Source: Flavobacterium anseongense (GTDB lineage: Bacteria > Bacteroidota > Bacteroidia > Flavobacteriales > Flavobacteriaceae). Taken from it: 64,000 nt of DNA. The stretch spans positions 62,001 through 126,000 of the forward strand of contig NZ_JAKIHN010000004.1 of the NCBI RefSeq assembly GCF_021608185.1. The letters run 5' to 3'. The translations under genes were made by a program, and so were the position numbers. Positions 59,892 through 64,000 of this stretch are shown in pieces (position 1 is the stretch's first letter; each line of letters starts with the position of its first letter). The notes under the pieces are model-generated. The model saw nothing but the letters and a program-made list of their open reading frames with translations. It ran no database searches and had not been told where the DNA came from.

Positions 59892-60680
59892 TTAGACTTT
59901 TCCCAAAGTGTATAATTGTTCCATTGTAGGCGATGCACTTCCGCCTGCCGGTTCTAATGTTATCCCAAATGCTTCGGCGTCTCCGGTTTTCTCTACAGCA
60001 AATACTTTGCTTCTGTTGGCGCTGAAATTACTTAACATACCAATACTGGTTGGTGTTAACTGCGGTTGCAATTTAAGCGACCAGATTTGGTATTCCTTTC
60101 CTTTTGGGGGTTCCGGTAATCCACTGGCATCTACATAAACAACCTGAGTTTGTTTGTTCCAGTAGATTTTTGCTTTAGCTGTCGGTGCAGCTGCTTGTCC
60201 GCCAAGAGAAATAACTGTATTGGTTTCATCTCGAATTACATTTAAAACAGTTTCTGTTTCTTTGTTTTTCGTTTCTAAATCAACTACTGTTTCTTGTAGT
60301 TTCAATTTTTCGTTCTCGATAGTTACCACTTGATTATTGGCTTGATTCAATTTTGAATATTGAAAACCAATACCAATCAGCAATAGGATAGAAGCTGCCC
60401 AGCCCAAATAAGTTATACGGCTGCTTCCGGATTTCATAGATACAACTTTGCCGTGTTTCAGCTCGAGTTGTGCTTTTATTTTTTCAAACTGACTATGCGA
60501 AATAAAAGGAGAAAAACTGCTCGAAAGGTTTATGATTGCCTTTTCTATTGATACAATTTCTTCTTTAACTTCTGCATTTTTGAATGCCATAGCAGTAACT
60601 TCATCGTTTTCTGATTCGCTTAACAAACCATAAACATAAAGCTCCAAAATTCCTGAGTTTATATATTCTTTAGTTTCCAT
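59892..60680 (-). CDS. Anti-sigma factor (RskA-like domain)
   Basis: This 262-aa protein begins on the base after the sigma-factor gene ends. The N-terminal cytoplasmic part (1-85) includes ILELYVYGLLSESENDEV, a common anti-sigma opening, and a membrane helix follows at about 88-110 (YLGWAASILLLIGIGF). The periplasmic part (about 110-262) has a short coiled coil (VVTIENEKLKLQETVVDLETKN) and an RskA C-terminal domain (GKEYQIWSLKLQPQLTPTSIGML; FGITLEPAGGSASPT). It should hold the ECF sigma factor until a signal triggers release. The signal is not known. Confidence 0.88.
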   Translation of the reverse strand: METKEYINSGILELYVYGLLSESENDEVTAMAFKNAEVKEEIVSIEKAIINLSSSFSPFISHSQFEKIKAQLELKHGKVVSMKSGSSRITYLGWAASILLLIGIGFQYSKLNQANNQVVTIENEKLKLQETVVDLETKNKETETVLNVIRDETNTVISLGGQAAAPTAKAKIYWNKQTQVVYVDASGLPEPPKGKEYQIWSLKLQPQLTPTSIGMLSNFSANRSKVFAVEKTGDAEAFGITLEPAGGSASPTMEQLYTLGKV

Positions 60681-61211
60681 TTATACTTTTAAAAAATTTC
60701 GTAGGTCGTTCATACACATTCGATTTTGGGTTTTTACAGTTCCAAGAGGAATGGCCAATTCATCTGAAGCCTCTTGTTGTGTAAATCCTTTGAAGAACAA
60801 TAAATCAATTAACTGAATACATTTCGGCTTGAGTTTGTTCACAAAATCTCTTAGACCAATGCTATCAATTTTATTCGTTAATTTATTACTGTCATCCAAC
60901 AGATGTACGAAATTATCAGAAGACAGGTTTTTTTGGCTGTTGTTAAAACCTTTAGAACGGAGCTTGTCGATAGCTGTATTTCGGGTGATATTAAGCATCC
61001 AAGTATACAAGCGTCCTTTGCTTTGATTATAAGTGTCGATGTTTTTCCAAATCTTGACAAACACTTCCTGAAGCACATCTTCTGCTTCTTCACGATCTTT
61101 AATCAAATTGGTAATGATGCTGAAAAGACTTTTTGAATACATGTCATACAGCAGTGTAAAAGCCCTTTCTTCCTTCCTTAATAATAAGGGTAATAGTTCT
61201 TCTTGTGTCAT
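60681..61211 (-). CDS. ECF-type RNA polymerase sigma factor
   Basis: This 176-aa sigma-70 family protein has region 2 (LLYDMYSKSLFSIITNLIKDREEAEDVLQEVFVKIWKN and TWMLNITRNTAIDKLRSK) and region 4 (IQLIDLLFFKGFTQQEASDELAIPLGTVKTQNRMCMNDLRNFL). It is coupled to its anti-sigma factor with no gap. The 306-base spacer upstream shows no TAnnTTTG match on the minus strand, so it may be autoregulated from an ECF-type promoter. Target genes are unknown. Confidence 0.92.
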   Translation of the reverse strand: MTQEELLPLLLRKEERAFTLLYDMYSKSLFSIITNLIKDREEAEDVLQEVFVKIWKNIDTYNQSKGRLYTWMLNITRNTAIDKLRSKGFNNSQKNLSSDNFVHLLDDSNKLTNKIDSIGLRDFVNKLKPKCIQLIDLLFFKGFTQQEASDELAIPLGTVKTQNRMCMNDLRNFLKV

Positions 61212-61517
61212 TGTCTTGTTTGTTTAGTTGTAAAAATAGTAATATAAAGTTTTACATACGAGATGTTTTATATTTTGGTTTTAAAAAAGAAAAAAAAACC
61301 AAATGCATCTTTTTAGCGAATATAAAGTTACGGAAGAATTTGCTATGAAATTGTTTTGGTTGCAATAGGAGTTTAGTTTTAAAATTATTAATCTATTGCT
61401 TTTGTTGAAAGCTCGGTGACACCTACAACACTGAGCTTTTTTAGTATTAATAAAACTTTAGGAATTGTATAACACCTGCTATAAAAATATTGTCTAATTT
61501 TATAAAAAAAATAAGCT
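61212..61517. other. Intergenic spacer with orphan plus-strand terminator and possible 21-aa frame
   Basis: This 306-base gap between the divergent sigma factor and glutathione peroxidase genes has a good plus-strand terminator hairpin: AAAGCTCgGTG / CACtGAGCTTT plus T-run, 61408-61442. No plus-strand gene precedes it. A short frame ATG 61303 to TAG 61368 encodes MHLFSEYKVTEEFAMKLFWLQ (21 residues, 20 shown). The terminator implies a small transcript, either a small RNA, a very short gene or the remnant of a lost gene. No -7 match of full quality was found. Confidence 0.4.
61408..61442 (+). terminator. Orphan rho-independent terminator
   Basis: Stem AAAGCTCGGTG / CACTGAGCTTT (one G-T pair) followed by TTTT, with no coding gene directly upstream on this strand. 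Confidence 0.7.
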
Positions 61518-62114
61518 ATGAAGAAATCTTTACTAATAAGTTGCAGTTTATTGCTGCTTTGGAGTTGTCAAAATCAGGCACAGAATACTAAATCAAATAC
61601 TAAAACAATGGAAACACAAGCAGCCGTTTCGGCAGAGACAATTTATCAATTTAAAGTAACAGATTTATATGGCAAAGAATTTGACTTTGCTTCGTTAAAA
61701 GGAAAGAAAATCTTGATTGTCAATACGGCGTCAGAATGTGGATTAACGCCACAGTACAAAGATTTAGAAGCCATTTATAAAAAGTATAAAGACCTTAATT
61801 TTGTTATAGTTGGTTTTCCGGCGAACAATTTTGGGGCACAGGAACCCGGAAGTAATGAGCAAATTGCCAAATTCTGTGAAATGAATTATGGAGTTACATT
61901 CCCAATGATGAGCAAAATTTCGGTAAAAGGAAGTGATATGGATGATGTATATAAGTTCTTAACACAAAAAAGTAAAAACGGTTTACAAGACAGCGAAGTA
62001 GAATGGAATTTCCAAAAATATCTAATCAATGAGCAAGGAGAATTAGTAAAAGTATTATCTCCAAGAGTATTGCCAACAGACGCTGCAATCGTAGGTTGGA
62101 TTAATGGGAAATAA
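61518..62114 (+). CDS. Glutathione peroxidase-family lipoprotein
   Basis: This 198-aa peroxidase has a lipoprotein signal with lipobox LLWSC (Cys17), so it sits on a membrane. The catalytic residue is Cys74 in VNTASECGLTPQY (cysteine form, not selenocysteine). The other active-site residues are in VGFPANNFGAQEPGSNEQI and WNFQKYLI. Bacterial cysteine GPx enzymes usually take electrons from thioredoxin. It reduces hydroperoxides in the envelope. It is a single gene with terminators on both sides. Confidence 0.93.
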   Translation: MKKSLLISCSLLLLWSCQNQAQNTKSNTKTMETQAAVSAETIYQFKVTDLYGKEFDFASLKGKKILIVNTASECGLTPQYKDLEAIYKKYKDLNFVIVGFPANNFGAQEPGSNEQIAKFCEMNYGVTFPMMSKISVKGSDMDDVYKFLTQKSKNGLQDSEVEWNFQKYLINEQGELVKVLSPRVLPTDAAIVGWINGK

Positions 62115-62139
62115 TAACTAAAAGTTATTTTCAAAATAA

Positions 62140-62167
62140 AAGCCTGGTGAATTTCATCAGGTTTTTT
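62140..62167 (+). terminator. Terminator of the glutathione peroxidase gene
   Basis: Stem AGCCTGgTGA / TCATCAGGTT with one G-T pair, followed by a T-run. Confidence 0.75.
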
Positions 62168-62261
62168 ACTTTTATTTTATCGACTAACGTCACTCGTGTT
62201 GTGATTTGAAGAGTTTTTTTTCCTTTAAACGATTTTTAGATAATTACTAAATTATTCTCTA

Positions 62262-62269
62262 TAAGTTTG
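62262..62269 (+). promoter_or_regulatory. -7 promoter element of the 124-aa gene
   Basis: TAAGTTTG fits TAnnTTTG and lies 32 bases before the ATG at 62302. Confidence 0.45.
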
Positions 62270-62301
62270 ATTAGAATTTCAATACCACAACACTTCTACT
62301 T

Positions 62302-62676
62302 ATGAAGAATATATTCAGCCCAGTATACAGACAAGATTATTTACAAGGTTTTTCCAATGGTTTAAATCCATATTTAAAAATAGAAGAAAATCAAAGCGAT
62401 GCTTATGTTTTTGGATTCAATCAGGGAAGATTAGATTATGAACGAATGAATGGTAAAATCATTCATGGCATTCCTAAATTAATTGTAACTAATAAAGTTT
62501 TAGAAGATTTTCTTTTGGCAGGAATGCTTGGAATTAGTATAAATGATGACGATTATACTGCTTTCCAGATTGATGTTATTTCTAAATGGTATCAAAGCGG
62601 AATCGAAAAATACAATCCTAGTCAAAGTAGTTATCTTTTGGGAATACTGGAAGAAAACGGAATAGATATAATTTAA
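62302..62676 (+). CDS. Unrecognised small protein, 124 aa
   Basis: This 124-aa protein has no signal peptide or membrane helix. It is soluble and acidic, with an approximate internal repetition of aromatic-glycine phrases: YLQGFSNGLNPY, YVFGFNQGRLDYERM, YQSGIEKYNPSQSSYLLGI. The YxxGFxxG pattern suggests two helix-turn units rather than a known domain. I do not recognise the family. It has its own promoter and a strong terminator, and it converges on the amidase gene. Function cannot be assigned. Confidence 0.7.
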   Translation: MKNIFSPVYRQDYLQGFSNGLNPYLKIEENQSDAYVFGFNQGRLDYERMNGKIIHGIPKLIVTNKVLEDFLLAGMLGISINDDDYTAFQIDVISKWYQSGIEKYNPSQSSYLLGILEENGIDII

Positions 62677-62693
62677 CCCAATTCATGCAAAAC

Positions 62694-62728
62694 AAAAAAC
62701 CTGATGACCCAAACATCAGGTTTTTTTA
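62694..62728. terminator. Bidirectional terminator between the 124-aa gene and amidase
   Basis: Hairpin AAAAAACCTGATG-acccaaa-CATCAGGTTTTTT, flanked by A- and T-runs; the amidase stop is at 62729. Confidence 0.9.
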
Positions 62729-64000
62729 TTAGTCTAAAAATGCCTTTTTAAATTCAGGTTTCATTCTGTTTTTCGATGCTTGTTCATAGGCATACGCCAT
62801 GCTTATTATCTCTCCTTCCTGATAAGCACCACTGAAAAAAGAAAGACCAACCGGTAAATCATATACTTTTCCGCAAGGAACACTAATATGTGGATAGCCA
62901 CTCATTGCCGCAGGAGAAGTCAGAAAAACATCGCCCCAACGGTCACCATAAATGACATCAATGCTGCAAGCTGGTCCCATCGTTAATCCTGAAATAGCGT
63001 CAAGCTTGTTATCTTTCATTACTTTATCAATCATGTTTTTGACATCAACGTGACTTTTTGTTAAGGCTTTTTGATACTCTTTGCTTTCTAATCCTGCTTT
63101 TTTCTGACACATTTCAAGTGTTTCCTGCTTAAAAGTCGGCATCGCTTTAGCTTCGTTTTTTTTGTTAAAAGCTATAACATCTTCCAGGGATTTCATTTTG
63201 GAGTTTGCAGAAGCCAAATACTTGTTTACACCATATTTGAATTCAAATTGTAAAACCTCAAATTCTGCATCTCCATTAGCGTTAATTTTGTCAAGGTATT
63301 CTATTTCAACTATAGTAGCTCCTTTTTGTTTCATAAGGCTGGTGGCTTTTTCTAATAATTTGTTCAGCAGAGGATTTGTATATTTCTTTTTTTCAATACC
63401 AATCCTTTTTCCTTTTAATCCATCCGTTTTTAAAGACTCAGTGTAATTCCGTCTTGATTGCCCTATGCTTTCTTTAGTTACAATATCAGCATCATCAACC
63501 CCAATCATAGTTTCTAAAAGCATGACAGCATCTGTCACCGTTCTTGCTATTGGTCCGGCTGTATCTTGTGTATGCGAAATAGGTATAATTCCAGAACGGC
63601 TTAGTAGTCCAACTGTTGGTTTTATGCCCACCGTTCCGTTTGACGATGCCGGACAAACAACCGAACCATCGGTTTCTGTTCCAACAGCAACAGCGCAAAG
63701 ATTAGCAGCAACAGCAGCACCTGAACCTGAACTCGAACCACATGGTGAATGGTCAAGTATATAAGGATTTTTGGTTTGTCCACCTCGACTGCTCCAACCC
63801 GAACATGAGGAACTGGAACGAAAGTTTGCCCATTCGCTTAAGTTTGTTTTTCCGAGTAATACTGCACCTGCATCTCGTAATTTTTTTACGATAAAAGCAT
63901 CATTGGAAGCAATATTACCAACTAATGCCAATGAACCGGCTGTTGTCATCATTTTATCTGCTGTGTCGATATTGTCTTTAATCAATATTGGAATGCCATG
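62729..64000 (-). CDS. Amidase (amidase signature family), 3' part
   Basis: The frame is open to the right edge: HGIPI and LIKDNIDT codons precede the first TTG counted as start (63985), so the N-terminus is missing. The remaining 423 codons include the Ser-cisSer-Lys triad of amidase-signature enzymes. The Lys is in IPILIKDNID, and the serines lie in CGSSSGSGAAVAANL and GTETDGSVVCPASSNG-type segments. The family hydrolyses amides in the cytoplasm or envelope (indoleacetamide, peptide or tRNA-bound substrates). GatA is less likely, because the C-terminal part (SFFSGAYQEGEIISMAYAYEQAS) is typical of the secreted amidase group. Confidence 0.9.
   Translation of the reverse strand, partial: HGIPILIKDNIDTADKMMTTAGSLALVGNIASNDAFIVKKLRDAGAVLLGKTNLSEWANFRSSSSCSGWSSRGGQTKNPYILDHSPCGSSSGSGAAVAANLCAVAVGTETDGSVVCPASSNGTVGIKPTVGLLSRSGIIPISHTQDTAGPIARTVTDAVMLLETMIGVDDADIVTKESIGQSRRNYTESLKTDGLKGKRIGIEKKKYTNPLLNKLLEKATSLMKQKGATIVEIEYLDKINANGDAEFEVLQFEFKYGVNKYLASANSKMKSLEDVIAFNKKNEAKAMPTFKQETLEMCQKKAGLESKEYQKALTKSHVDVKNMIDKVMKDNKLDAISGLTMGPACSIDVIYGDRWGDVFLTSPAAMSGYPHISVPCGKVYDLPVGLSFFSGAYQEGEIISMAYAYEQASKNRMKPEFKKAFLD

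Overview
The window is an ordinary-looking stretch of chromosome from a low-GC member of the Bacteroidota, almost certainly a Flavobacteriaceae close to Flavobacterium. The evidence is the AT-rich sequence, the weak or absent Shine-Dalgarno sequences, promoters of the TAnnTTTG (-7) type, two proteins with type IX secretion (T9SS) C-terminal sorting domains, GldL-like FKxMHWP membrane helices, and a UbiA-type geranylgeranylglycerol-phosphate prenyltransferase beside KdsC and Maf. Species was not determined.

Left part (1-16 kb): the 3' end of a phosphate-selective-type porin, a dienelactone hydrolase-family enzyme, a cluster of short palindromes, lpxD, prfB (RF2) with an intact programmed +1 frameshift, threonine aldolase, oligopeptidase B, a cysteine synthase, a PadR regulator abutting a GldL-like membrane protein, a YebC-family regulator, a Tsp-like S41 protease, gcvT and fumarylacetoacetase.

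Middle (16-41 kb): glyA, miaE, a MacAB-like three-gene ABC efflux operon, guaC, a pentapeptide-repeat protein, tRNA-Arg(ACG), a 48-aa conserved-looking small protein, a BlaI/BlaR1-type regulator-metalloprotease pair followed by a secreted paralogue of the sensor's own C-terminal domain, an MFS transporter, DUF1684 plus TatD, two T9SS cargo proteins, a DUF418 membrane protein, TcdA, a HAD phosphatase, photolyase, an SDR protein and an SRPBCC protein, DUF2911, and a PIG-L deacetylase / 35-aa membrane peptide / sodium symporter operon.

Right part (41-64 kb): two paralogous small secreted proteins, an MscS-like channel, an AI-2E-family permease, a DUF2520-KdsC-UbiA-Maf operon, a 1113-aa repeat-rich surface protein with a C-terminal S74 chaperone domain, a NarL-type response regulator with a 996-aa propeller histidine kinase, a fused ResB-CcsA cytochrome c maturation protein, an ECF sigma/anti-sigma pair, a glutathione peroxidase lipoprotein, an orphan 124-aa protein and the 3' part of an amidase.

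No phage, integrative element, CRISPR array or defence island is visible. The most unusual items are small: a tRNA-Arg in which the nearly invariant G19-C56 tertiary pair is replaced by A19-T56; palindromic operators at the PadR and BlaI promoters; two unlisted small genes; an SDR lacking the catalytic tyrosine; a secreted protein whose YEFGRNFW segment resembles a zincin motif with both histidines lost; and the triplicated module structure of the S74 surface protein. All functions are inferred from sequence motifs read by eye; no database search was run.
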